A stretch of DNA of 5,693 nt. Source: Bacteroidales bacterium UBA2030. Its GTDB lineage: Bacteria; Bacteroidota; Bacteroidia; Bacteroidales; TTA-H9. The position numbers were made by a program, and so were the translations under genes. Below the pieces are notes generated by a model. It worked only from the letters and a program-made list of their open reading frames with translations. It did no database searches and was not told the origin of the DNA. The DNA is taken from the NCBI GenBank assembly GCA_002332755.1, contig DDBO01000203.1, positions 1 through 5,693 of the forward strand, read 5' to 3'. Positions within the stretch are counted from its first letter, which is position 1, and every line of letters starts with the position of its first letter. Of this stretch, positions 1-5,693 are shown piece by piece.

Positions 1-493
1 AAATCAATGTGCCAAGAATGATAATTGAGACAACCACAACAGATATGAATACCATAATTTTATAACGGCTGGCATACATGGCCTTATAGATGTTTCTGGC
101 TTCGGCCATAAAACGGGAGAGTTTCAGTATATTAAAAATTCTCAGGATTCGGATTACCCGAATGACCATTAAAAAATGAGCATCAGGATAAATAAGGGAG
201 AGATACGTTGGTAAAACAGATATTAAATCGATGAATCCCCAAAAACTCTTGATATAATTGAAACGAACAGGAACCGCCCAAATGCGGAGCAAATATTCAA
301 CAGTAAAAATGACTGTAAATCCCCACTCCACAAATTTCAACCTTTCATCCACACCAGGAATGCTTAGAACCATGGCAACAACAACGCTAAGCAAAATAGT
401 CCAAGTAAGAATGATATCAAACCATTTACCGGCAGGGGTTTGGGTTCCAAAGATGATGATAAATATTTTCCTACGCAGCCTGTTTAAATTCAT
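1..493 (-). CDS. Voltage-gated ion (probably potassium) channel, N-terminal part; 3' end outside window
   Basis: The 164 visible residues form a voltage-sensor domain of the Ion_trans/Kv type in the inner membrane. S1 is about residues 24-44. S2 is about 54-72, with the acidic residue E66 in FTVEYLLRIW. S3 is about 84-102, with D89 in WGFIDLISVLP. S4 is about 107-127, with basic residues every third position (R112, R115, R118, then K124 and R127; N121 breaks the series). The S4-S5 linker follows and S5 begins near 146. The pore helix, selectivity filter and any cytoplasmic C-terminal domain lie beyond position 1. Potassium selectivity is therefore inferred from the Kv-like sensor and not seen. 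The ATG at 493 is chosen because it is 5 bp after the stop of the upstream endopeptidase gene and gives a short basic N-terminus (NRLRRK) before S1. There is no promoter-sized gap, so it is probably cotranscribed with that gene. A sodium or non-selective channel remains possible. Confidence 0.88.
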   Translation of the reverse strand, partial: MNLNRLRRKIFIIIFGTQTPAGKWFDIILTWTILLSVVVAMVLSIPGVDERLKFVEWGFTVIFTVEYLLRIWAVPVRFNYIKSFWGFIDLISVLPTYLSLIYPDAHFLMVIRVIRILRIFNILKLSRFMAEARNIYKAMYASRYKIMVFISVVVVSIIILGTLI

Positions 494-498
494 GATTA

Positions 499-1266
499 TC
501 AAACAATTCGTTTAATCATTTTAAGTTTGTGGGTATAACGAAGACTTTCACGGTTGAATATTCCCTGATGGTCGAAAGCATCTATGCGCACTTTTCCTGA
601 AGCATGAATGATATGTCCATCCCCATTTAAAATCCCGACGTGAATAATTCTTCCGTCTGGGTTTTCGAAGAAAGCCAGATCTGCTTCACGTGCCTCCACA
701 GCAAACGGAATATCTATTCCCAGTTCAGCCTGCTGCCATGCATCGCGCGGCAATGATATACCCGCTGAACGATAAACTAATTGCACAAACCCTGAACAAT
801 CTACGCCCAGTGGAGTACGGCCTCCCCATAAGTATGGGGCATTCAACCATTTCCGGGCAGCAGCCATTATAAAATCAGATTCTCGCCGTGGAATATATTC
901 ATTGATCTCACCTCTGTAACGGTAATATTTTCCTGCCACCATAAGGAGGCCTGGTTCCAAGAGTTCTACCAGAGCTCCAAAAGTTATCCAATTGCTTTCA
1001 CCCGTTGATTCATCAGAAATGAAGGTTATGAGGTCCTGACAAACAGCTAATTTCCCTTTTTTTTCTTCATCGTTACACGGAACAAGTTGGAGTTCATCAA
1101 CCCATCCTGTGTAAGAATCGAGCGTACTGCGCACCAACACCCAACCGTAGTTTTTATCTAATATTTCCACCCTTTCACCCAAAAGCAGCTGGCTTACCAT
1201 TTCGCTTCGGTGTGAGGGCTCGGCCCTCATGGCTGCTGAAGTTATCCGGCATACATACTCAGCCAT
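499..1266 (-). CDS. SH3b-NlpC/P60 endopeptidase, YkfC-like (gamma-D-glutamyl-L-diamino acid endopeptidase)
   Basis: This is a 255-residue cysteine peptidase expected to cut the gamma-D-Glu to diamino acid bond of cell-wall peptides. Residues 1-62 form a bacterial SH3 domain (MRAEPSHRSE, then GWVLVRS and GWVDELQ). A second SH3-like segment follows at about 70-127. The NlpC/P60 domain spans about 130-255. The catalytic set is C157 in GVDCSGF, H209 in IIHVGI and H221 in IIHASG. Y145 in PYLWGG and D156/S158 flanking the cysteine match the substrate-binding positions I recall for Bacillus cereus YkfC. The spacings of 52 and 12 residues between C, H and H also agree closely with that enzyme. There is no signal peptide or lipobox, so it probably acts in the cytoplasm on recycled, trimmed muropeptides, the role proposed for YkfC. 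The ATG at 1266 leads straight into the SH3 domain. The downstream channel gene starts 5 bp after its stop. The protease gene ends 34 bp upstream, and no TAnnTTTG box is visible in that gap. Confidence 0.92.
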   Translation of the reverse strand: MAEYVCRITSAAMRAEPSHRSEMVSQLLLGERVEILDKNYGWVLVRSTLDSYTGWVDELQLVPCNDEEKKGKLAVCQDLITFISDESTGESNWITFGALVELLEPGLLMVAGKYYRYRGEINEYIPRRESDFIMAAARKWLNAPYLWGGRTPLGVDCSGFVQLVYRSAGISLPRDAWQQAELGIDIPFAVEAREADLAFFENPDGRIIHVGILNGDGHIIHASGKVRIDAFDHQGIFNRESLRYTHKLKMIKRIV

Positions 1267-1300
1267 AAATATGAATTTTAATAGATTTTAAAACCAACGA

Positions 1301-2935
1301 TTAATTTTTGATAAACTTAAGAAAAACATTGTCTCCTGACACTTCAATTTTGATGAGATAAACTCCGGGCTTAAGCATTTCCACGTTGAAACATTCACTC
1401 AGGGGATTATGCCATAAACCTTGAAGCACCAACCGTCCGCTAACATCGTAAATAGAAATATTTACAGGTTTGGTAATAGAATTATTACCAATACTGCCCG
1501 CCAACGAGAAAGCAGTTTTAACCGGATTGGGGACAATTTGAAGCTGAGACCTGACATAATCTCTCTCATCGATAGCAAGAGGAGTGCCTTCGAGGACGGT
1601 GACGCCAGTATTTAAAGGATCGAGGAAAGGGCTAAGACGAAGCGTATCAGCCTCGCCATTGCCATCCCAATGATAAGAAAACTTGCCAAAATAATCGGGC
1701 TGATTCAGGCTGGCGGAGTCGCAAGAAGCCTGGCCTCCGGTCAGGGTTCCCACAATGAGGCCATCGGAATTGAAGAGCGGAGATCCGGAGGAGCCCCCTT
1801 CAGTCACTCCATGTCCGTTAGCAGTTGCTGACCATACTACTTTCCAGTGGGTGCCTGGAGTTGCTTCCCAATTAGATGATACTACAGGCGAAGTGAAAGT
1901 TGAAATCTTTTTTAAATCACCCTGAGGATGATGAATACATACGCCCTGTCGGGCCCCTTCATTAATACGCGACCAGCCAGCAAAGTATGCACGGGCTCCT
2001 GCGGGGATGCCTTGCATTAGAGTCAATAAATAAAAATCGCTGCCTAAATTGCCATTCGACAAATCGGATGCTGCCTTTTTCCTGCCCCCAATGGTTAGTT
2101 TTTTCTCGGGTTCAACTATAGGATTAGGACAATCCTCAGATTCGTAATTGAAAAAAAACTGCCATTGTGCCACATTTTCCTGGCTTGCTCCCTTTCCGCA
2201 ATGGTTGGCTGTAAGAATGTAGGGAGTTTTATCGCGGGCAGTATTGTTTACGAGTACCCCTGTACACCAGTATACCGACTGCTGGTTGCGTACCAGAATC
2301 CTCACCACTGCATCGCGCTGATCTTTCCAGGCATCCCCTTCCTGACAATTAACATTCACTTCACATGCACCCGAGCCACCAATTTCGGTGTTTTCGGGAT
2401 ATAAAACCACTCCCACGCCTGATAATTCCAACTTCACTTTGTTTTTGAGATTTTCGGGCAATTCCCAGATCAATCTCACATCATCGCCTTCGATAAAAGG
2501 AAGGCTAAAAGCGCCCCCCTCAGGTATCTCCGTATTGAACCGGGTCGGGGCTTCCGAAGTTGCGGTTTCATAGAGCAGATTTACGCCTTTCGGAAGGCAA
2601 AGGTCTTTAAAATACAATATCATGCCTTTGGAACCCGGAACATTCAAATGTACACTCGAGTAAAGCACTCCTTTCCTGATTTCTGAATCAGCAAAAAGGG
2701 TCAAATCAATCGATGTATCATAGACTTTTCCTACTGGCGAAATAAGGGGATACCATGAATTCTTAGAATCTTCTTTAGTTAAAAAACCATCCGGCAATTG
2801 AATTTTCACTACTCCCTTGCCTGGTTTGGAGGTCTGGGAAGAATCATGAACACTTATGTTTTGAGCTAAAAGCCAAGCAGGTAAAAGAGAAACAAGCAAA
2901 CTTAAAAACGAAACATTTCTAAATATCTTTCTCAT
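1301..2935 (-). CDS. Secreted trypsin-like serine protease (lysyl endopeptidase-like, S1) with T9SS sorting tail
   Basis: This is a 544-residue secreted preproprotein. Residues 1-25 form a signal peptide (MRKIF..., hydrophobic core, ending LLAQ). Residues 26 to about 185 are a probable pro-region. The protease domain, about 187-452, starts at GGSGACEVNVNC and resembles Achromobacter lyticus protease I. The triad is H245 (TANHCG), D300 (SDFYLL) and S383 (GGSSGSP). Six cysteines, C191, C197, C224, C246, C269 and C405, sit where that enzyme has its three disulfides. D414 in PDYFGKF aligns with its S1-pocket Asp225, suggesting cleavage after Lys or Arg. The end, about 465-544, is a type IX sorting domain (VPNPV, IYDVSGRLV, LKPGVYLIKI), so export should be by Sec and then T9SS. 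The frame stays open up to 3040, but the ATG at 2935 is preferred. It starts a clean signal peptide and lies 26 bp after a -7 box, while the longer form would bury the signal peptide behind 35 polar residues. The cleavage specificity is inferred by recalled alignment. Confidence 0.93.
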   Translation of the reverse strand: MRKIFRNVSFLSLLVSLLPAWLLAQNISVHDSSQTSKPGKGVVKIQLPDGFLTKEDSKNSWYPLISPVGKVYDTSIDLTLFADSEIRKGVLYSSVHLNVPGSKGMILYFKDLCLPKGVNLLYETATSEAPTRFNTEIPEGGAFSLPFIEGDDVRLIWELPENLKNKVKLELSGVGVVLYPENTEIGGSGACEVNVNCQEGDAWKDQRDAVVRILVRNQQSVYWCTGVLVNNTARDKTPYILTANHCGKGASQENVAQWQFFFNYESEDCPNPIVEPEKKLTIGGRKKAASDLSNGNLGSDFYLLTLMQGIPAGARAYFAGWSRINEGARQGVCIHHPQGDLKKISTFTSPVVSSNWEATPGTHWKVVWSATANGHGVTEGGSSGSPLFNSDGLIVGTLTGGQASCDSASLNQPDYFGKFSYHWDGNGEADTLRLSPFLDPLNTGVTVLEGTPLAIDERDYVRSQLQIVPNPVKTAFSLAGSIGNNSITKPVNISIYDVSGRLVLQGLWHNPLSECFNVEMLKPGVYLIKIEVSGDNVFLKFIKN

Positions 2936-2961
2936 GGGTTGTATGAAATGGAATTTTTTCA

Positions 2962-2969
2962 CAAACCTA
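2962..2969 (-). promoter_or_regulatory. Candidate Bacteroidota -7 box for the protease gene
   Basis: The minus strand reads TAGGTTTG, an exact match to the Bacteroidota -7 consensus TAnnTTTG. It ends 26 bp before the ATG at 2935, so transcription would start roughly 15-20 nt before the codon. I cannot find a convincing TTTG -33 element at the expected distance, so the promoter is plausible but not proved. Its position supports the shorter protease start. Confidence 0.5.
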
Positions 2970-3147
2970 ATAATTTCCAAAAAATCGGGTGATGGGGAAA
3001 CGCGATCCTTCGTTTTCGTTTTGGAACTAAAATTTTTCAAACTGAAAATAATGAGGAATTACCTTAGCATTAATAAAACATAACAAATTTTATATCAATA
3101 GTTTGAAACAAAATCCATAACAATTAAAAAATGGCATAATCTTTTAG

Positions 3148-3155
3148 TAACTTTG
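3148..3155 (+). promoter_or_regulatory. Candidate Bacteroidota -7 box for the LruC lipoprotein gene
   Basis: The plus strand reads TAACTTTG, an exact TAnnTTTG match, ending 18 bp before the ATG at 3174. The leader would be only about 10-14 nt. The TTG at 3153-3155, which could be read as an earlier start, is the last three bases of this box. That argues against it being a start codon. The -33 region around 3124-3130 shows only a weak TTAA. Confidence 0.5.
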
Positions 3156-3173
3156 AAAAAATCATATTGTAAT

Positions 3174-5183
3174 ATGAAAAAGATTCTACTATCATTCACT
3201 TTATTAGTTGCAATACTTTCTGGTTGTAATAAAAGCAATGACAGCCCAGAAACGCCTAAAACAATTTATGATCTTAAGGTTAATCCTTCGTTTTTATTTG
3301 AAACCGACCAACAGGTAGGCATTGAATTAAAAGCATTGGCCAATGATGATTTACCGTTAAAAGGGGTTGTTTTCACATTGTATGATGATTATCCCGAAAA
3401 CGGAGGCAGACAACTCATCAGTGGGGTTACTGATGAAAATGGTGCCTTCAGTGTTGACTACAAATTTCCGGCAATTCTTCAAAAAGTTTTAGTAACAACC
3501 AATTACATAGGATTACCTCATGATACATTGGTTAACTTAACCAATGGTAAACTAAAACTTACTCTGGGAGGAAAACAATTAGGCATTACCAAATCATCAG
3601 GTGCCGAAGTATTCAAATCTTCCTTAATCAACTTTTATTACATGGGGACGTTTAACAATCAGGGAAAACCAAACTACTTATTACCACAAAACTATACTGT
3701 ATCTCCCCAACTACTTCAAGATCTTAACAACTCATTTCCCGAAAGCGTACCCATTAATCAGCAATATCTTAATCTCAACAACGAATACGATTTCAAATTG
3801 ACTGCCTATTCGGATGTTTGGGTTGTATTTGTAAGCGAAGGTGCAGGATATAAGAACACATTAGGATATTATAAATACAATCTCAACAATCCTCCCACCT
3901 CCCCTGCTCAGATTGACAGTGGAATGATTATTTTCCCCAATGTATCATTTTCGGGTAGCGGCGGGCAGCTTCAAACCGGGAATCAGGTATATCTTGGACG
4001 TTTTCCGGCAAATACAGGAATTGGATTTTTCTTAATTGCCAACGGTTTCTCCAATGGCAATGTAGGAATGGGCAACGGAATTTATTATACAAATTACAAT
4101 TTCAATCCTGAATCTACCCCTGCCAAAAAGAAACACTCCATCACACTGATTGACCCTGCCCGTGACATTTTTCTGATGGGTTTTGAAGACCTCAATCGAG
4201 ATGGCTGGAGTGACAATGATTTCAACGACGCTCTATTTTTTGTGGTTGCCAATCCTATAGAAAATGTGGTTACCACCAATTACCCCATTCCTTCTTACGT
4301 AGGAACCGATAATGACGGCGACGGCATTCCCAACAATGTTGATGAATATCCCTCTGATCCCGCCCGGGCTTTCAATAATTATTACCCCGCAAAAAATTCT
4401 TTTGCAACCTTGGCATTCGAAGACATGTGGCCCTACAAAGCCGACTACGACTTCAACGATATGATTATCGACTATCAGTTAAACCAAATCACCAACGGCA
4501 ACAATAAAGTAGTCGAAATCCAGTCGACGTGGGTATTGAGAGCCATGGGAGCATCCTATCGCAACGGTTTCGGATTTCAATTGGGTGTTGCCCCGAATAC
4601 AATTGCCAGTGTTACTGGCCAACACCTTACGGAAGGGTTAATTAATTTAAATGCAAACGGCACAGAGGCTGGACAAAACAAAGCCGTCATTATGGTATTT
4701 GATGATGGTTTTAAGGTTTTACCCAGTGGATCACCCGGCTTTACCGGAGTAAACACCAGTCCCGGTCAATCATTTGTGACACCCGACACACTGAGGGTTA
4801 AAGTAACTTTTACTCAACCCCAAACCTTGGCTCAGGTAGGAATTCCTCCTTTCAATCCCTTCATCTTCATTAATAAAAACAGGGGAAGAGAAGTTCACCT
4901 GAGCAATCAGCCCCCAACCTCTCTGGCCGATGCTACACTTTTTAATACCTATGATGACACCAGTAACCCCTCTTCCAACAGATATTACCGGACACAAAAC
5001 AATCTACCCTGGGGAATAAATATTGTGAACAAATTTGCCTATCCTTTCGAGAAAACTCCAGTTACCGATGCCCACCTGAAATTTGCCCCTTGGGCAGAAA
5101 GTAGCGGTGCTGAATATCCCGACTGGTATCTCGATAAAAACGGATATCGGAATTATTCCAAGATTTATACGGAGAGCAAATAA
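3174..5183 (+). CDS. LruC domain-containing surface lipoprotein (DUF4114 plus DUF4842-like)
   Basis: This is a 669-residue lipoprotein. Its signal peptide MKKILLSFTLLVAILSGC ends in a lipobox with the lipidated cysteine at C18. The residues after it (NKSNDSPE) are polar and acidic, which would suit surface export in Bacteroidota. Residues about 30-130 look like an Ig-like beta domain. Residues about 203-358 match a DUF4114-type domain, with VVFVSEGAGYKNTLGYY and then FEDLNRDGWSDNDFND. A DNDGDGIPNNVDEYPSDP stretch at 379-396 resembles a calcium-binding thrombospondin type 3 repeat. A second FED...DYDFND motif at about 415-429 opens the C-terminal LruC/DUF4842-like domain, which runs to about 630. 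The ATG at 3174 is used because it starts the signal peptide directly, whereas a TTG 21 bp upstream lies in the promoter box. The family is widespread in Bacteroidota and named after a Leptospira lipoprotein. Its biochemical role is unknown to me; adhesion or calcium-dependent surface structure is only a guess. It is apparently monocistronic, with a terminator 15 bp after the stop. Confidence 0.9.
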   Translation: MKKILLSFTLLVAILSGCNKSNDSPETPKTIYDLKVNPSFLFETDQQVGIELKALANDDLPLKGVVFTLYDDYPENGGRQLISGVTDENGAFSVDYKFPAILQKVLVTTNYIGLPHDTLVNLTNGKLKLTLGGKQLGITKSSGAEVFKSSLINFYYMGTFNNQGKPNYLLPQNYTVSPQLLQDLNNSFPESVPINQQYLNLNNEYDFKLTAYSDVWVVFVSEGAGYKNTLGYYKYNLNNPPTSPAQIDSGMIIFPNVSFSGSGGQLQTGNQVYLGRFPANTGIGFFLIANGFSNGNVGMGNGIYYTNYNFNPESTPAKKKHSITLIDPARDIFLMGFEDLNRDGWSDNDFNDALFFVVANPIENVVTTNYPIPSYVGTDNDGDGIPNNVDEYPSDPARAFNNYYPAKNSFATLAFEDMWPYKADYDFNDMIIDYQLNQITNGNNKVVEIQSTWVLRAMGASYRNGFGFQLGVAPNTIASVTGQHLTEGLINLNANGTEAGQNKAVIMVFDDGFKVLPSGSPGFTGVNTSPGQSFVTPDTLRVKVTFTQPQTLAQVGIPPFNPFIFINKNRGREVHLSNQPPTSLADATLFNTYDDTSNPSSNRYYRTQNNLPWGINIVNKFAYPFEKTPVTDAHLKFAPWAESSGAEYPDWYLDKNGYRNYSKIYTESK

Positions 5184-5197
5184 AAGAAACCTTACCC

Positions 5198-5222
5198 AAT
5201 ACCCCGTTTTGTGCGGGGTATT
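5198..5222 (+). terminator. Rho-independent terminator of the LruC lipoprotein gene
   Basis: A perfect 9-bp stem (AATACCCCG paired with CGGGGTATT) encloses a 7-nt loop, TTTTGTG, and runs into a T-rich tract (TTTTATTATA). It begins 15 bp after the lipoprotein stop. The minus strand has no T-run after the same hairpin, so it acts rightward only. Confidence 0.85.
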
Positions 5223-5283
5223 TTATTATAACTATTATGCAAGCTTTATGTGATTAATGCAAAAGCACAAGTTTTTCTCAGAT

Positions 5284-5317
5284 AAAAAAGAGAGGCGGGG
5301 CTCCCACCCGGCCTCTC
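5284..5317 (-). terminator. Rho-independent terminator of the response regulator gene
   Basis: Read on the minus strand, GAGAGGC pairs with GCCTCTC. The stem extends by three further G-C pairs past a single bulged base, and six T residues follow at once (5289-5284). It lies about 40 bp beyond the regulator's stop codon. Together with the hairpin at 5198 it insulates the two convergent genes. Confidence 0.85.
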
Positions 5318-5357
5318 AAACAGTTTAGAGTGAACAAATTAACCTACTAACCAGAAT

Positions 5358-5693
5358 TTATCCTAAACAATAACCAACACCCTTAAAGGTTTTTATTAAA
5401 TCGCTTCCCAATTTTTCGCGTAATTTCCTTACGTGCACATCGATAGTACGGTCGCCGGCAGGAGCATCCACACCCCAAACAGCATCAAAAATCTCTTCAC
5501 GCGAAAAAACCCGGCCTGGCTTTGTTGCCAGAAACTGAAGCAATTCAAATTCTTTCTTCGATAAGGTAATTTCTTCCTGCCCTTTTTGGACAATAAACCT
5601 TTCGGTGTCGATAATCAGACCAGCCACGGGAATACTATCAGGATTAGGTTTAGCCTCACGAATTTTTCTCTTTAAAAGTGCTTTCACACGACT
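5358..5693 (-). CDS. OmpR/PhoB-family response regulator, C-terminal part; 5' end outside window
   Basis: The visible 111 residues are the end of a two-component response regulator. They begin with a linker (SRVKALLKRKIRE) typical of the junction between receiver and effector. A winged-helix Trans_reg_C domain follows: an N-terminal beta-sheet (AGLIIDTERFIVQ), LSKKEFELLQFLATKPGRVF, a helix with EEIFDAVWG, the recognition helix DRTIDVHVRKLREKLG, and the wing ending FKGVGYCLG. The reading frame is open to the window edge, so the GTG at 5687 is not the real start. The receiver domain with its phosphorylated aspartate, and any partner histidine kinase, would lie to the right of this window. It is convergent with the lipoprotein gene and separated from it by two terminators, so nothing here links the two functionally. 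The target genes cannot be read from this fragment. Confidence 0.93.
   Translation of the reverse strand, partial: SRVKALLKRKIREAKPNPDSIPVAGLIIDTERFIVQKGQEEITLSKKEFELLQFLATKPGRVFSREEIFDAVWGVDAPAGDRTIDVHVRKLREKLGSDLIKTFKGVGYCLG

Larger units (their letters stand above)
2936..3173. promoter_or_regulatory. Divergent intergenic promoter region
   Basis: This 238-bp AT-rich stretch separates the protease (leftward) and lipoprotein (rightward) starts. It holds one TAnnTTTG box for each direction, listed separately. I see no RNA gene, long inverted repeat or riboswitch-like structure. The part from 2936 to 3040 is also open in the protease frame, but it does not look like coding sequence belonging to that gene. 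Confidence 0.6.

Noticed and set aside
258..515. Plus-strand open frame of 85 codons
   Set aside because: It lies antisense to the channel gene, whose translation shows clear S1-S4 segments. The plus-strand product has no recognisable domain.
1267..1300. Separate promoter for the endopeptidase gene
   Set aside because: The 34-bp gap has no TAnnTTTG match and no terminator hairpin, so read-through from the protease gene is simpler. A promoter inside the protease gene cannot be excluded.
2165..2573. Two overlapping plus-strand open frames of 79 and 61 codons
   Set aside because: They are antisense to the conserved protease domain and pro-region and look like shadows of that gene.
4770..4997. 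Minus-strand open frame of 75 codons
   Set aside because: It is antisense to the C-terminal domain of the lipoprotein, with no family resemblance and no promoter.
5223..5283. Possible small gene or RNA between the two terminators
   Set aside because: Only an AT-rich spacer is visible, with no convincing reading frame, promoter box or structure beyond the two hairpins.

Overview
The window looks like a piece of a Bacteroidota (Bacteroidetes) chromosome. It is moderately AT-rich. It encodes a secreted protease with a C-terminal type IX secretion (Por) sorting tail and a Bacteroidota-style LruC/DUF4114 lipoprotein. Starts lack obvious Shine-Dalgarno sequences, and two upstream boxes match the Bacteroidota -7 consensus TAnnTTTG. 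I cannot assign a genus. A free-living or anaerobic Bacteroidia-type lineage is a reasonable guess.

Layout. Positions 1-2935 hold three minus-strand genes read right to left. They are a lysyl-endopeptidase-like S1 serine protease with a T9SS tail (2935 to 1301), a cytoplasmic-looking SH3b-NlpC/P60 gamma-D-glutamyl-L-diamino acid endopeptidase of YkfC type (1266 to 499), and the N-terminal 164 residues of a voltage-gated cation (probably potassium) channel (493 to the window edge). The last two are 5 bp apart and almost certainly cotranscribed. The protease lies 34 bp upstream of the endopeptidase and may head the same transcript. Positions 2936-3173 are a divergent promoter region with one TAnnTTTG box per direction. 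The plus-strand gene at 3174-5183 encodes a large LruC-domain surface lipoprotein. It ends at a clear intrinsic terminator. A second terminator, on the minus strand, closes the gene at the right edge, the DNA-binding end of an OmpR/PhoB-family response regulator (5358 to beyond 5693).

How the genes fit together. The protease and the lipoprotein are both envelope or extracellular products fired from one divergent intergenic region. The endopeptidase probably recycles muropeptides. The channel belongs to the inner membrane. The regulator sits convergently and need not control the others. The window reads mostly as ordinary core or near-core genome. I see no mobile element, CRISPR array, tRNA or rRNA, and no strong sign of an undescribed system. 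The points most worth a second look are the S1-pocket and triad conservation in the protease, the two FED...DFND motifs in the lipoprotein, the tight coupling of a peptidoglycan enzyme with an ion channel, and two start-site corrections.
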